Of a stretch of 7,207 nt of DNA, positions 7,172 through 7,207 are shown one piece after another; position 1 is the first letter of the stretch; each line of letters starts with the position of its first letter. Under the pieces are notes generated by a model that worked only from the letters and a program-made list of their open reading frames with translations, was not told the origin of the DNA and made no database searches. This DNA comes from Nostoc cf. edaphicum LEGE 07299 (lineage in GTDB: Bacteria; Cyanobacteriota; Cyanobacteriia; Cyanobacteriales; Nostocaceae), in assembly GCF_015207245.1 (NCBI RefSeq), contig NZ_JADEXF010000159.1, positions 1 to 7,207 on the forward strand, read 5' to 3'. Both the position numbers and the translations under genes were made by a program.

Positions 7172-7207
7172 ATGCCTGGGCAGCTAACTCAGGCGCTTGT
7201 TCAATCC
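7172..7207 (+). CDS. possible 5' end of a divergent gene (partial, hypothetical)
   Basis: ATG at 7172 opens a frame of 12 codons to the window edge (MPGQLTQALVQS). It follows a candidate extended -10 promoter and faces away from gyrA, 123 bp from the gyrA start. No Shine-Dalgarno is visible (it is preceded by TTGCTTTTTT). The peptide is too short to identify, and it may be chance. Confidence 0.25.
   Translation, partial: MPGQLTQALVQS

Noticed and set aside
7174..7194. GCCTG...CAGGC hairpin near a T-run at the right edge
   Set aside because: The T-run lies before the hairpin on the + strand and reads as A on the minus strand, so it is not an intrinsic terminator; the arms are only 5 bp.

Overview
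The window looks like a chromosomal segment of a filamentous, Nostoc/Anabaena-type cyanobacterium. Three things support this. First, the perfect octamer GCGATCGC (HIP1) occurs seven times in 7.2 kb, where about 0.1 is expected by chance. Second, the proteins have a cyanobacterial character: an RppA/RppB-type two-component pair and a cyanobacterial-style GyrA. Third, an Anabaena-type dispersed palindromic repeat (CGAACC...GGTTCG with CAGAGGCGC-like cores) sits inside a gene. The genus is inferred from these features, not proven.

Layout. Positions 1-185 are a leader with a possible C-terminal fragment of an upstream gene (stop at 74-76) and two inverted repeats. On the + strand come an OmpR-family response regulator (186-860, rppA-like) and its membrane histidine kinase (906-2168, rppB-like). 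A 24-bp perfect palindrome covers the kinase stop codon. Next is a small 23S rRNA pseudouridine synthase of the RluE type (2198-2845). On the minus strand, converging on it, are gyrA (7048-4433) and lnt, apolipoprotein N-acyltransferase (4461-2842). These two overlap by 29 bp and probably form an operon. The stop codons of rluE and lnt overlap inside a CTAG palindrome, so the two transcription units meet with no intergenic DNA. The right end (7049-7207) is an AT-rich upstream region of gyrA. It may be a divergent promoter region, with an extended -10 motif and a + strand start codon at 7172 that runs off the window.

Functionally, rppA/rppB are a cognate signalling pair whose target genes are not in the window. 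The others are housekeeping genes: rRNA modification, lipoprotein maturation in the cytoplasmic membrane, and DNA supercoiling. I see no phage, CRISPR, toxin-antitoxin, transposase, tRNA or rRNA gene. The least ordinary observations are the mobile-type palindrome inserted in frame within lnt (adding about 21-22 residues in a predicted cytoplasmic loop), a repetitive acidic insert between two blades of the GyrA C-terminal domain, degenerate GyrA-box motifs in several blades, and the perfect palindrome at the rppB stop.
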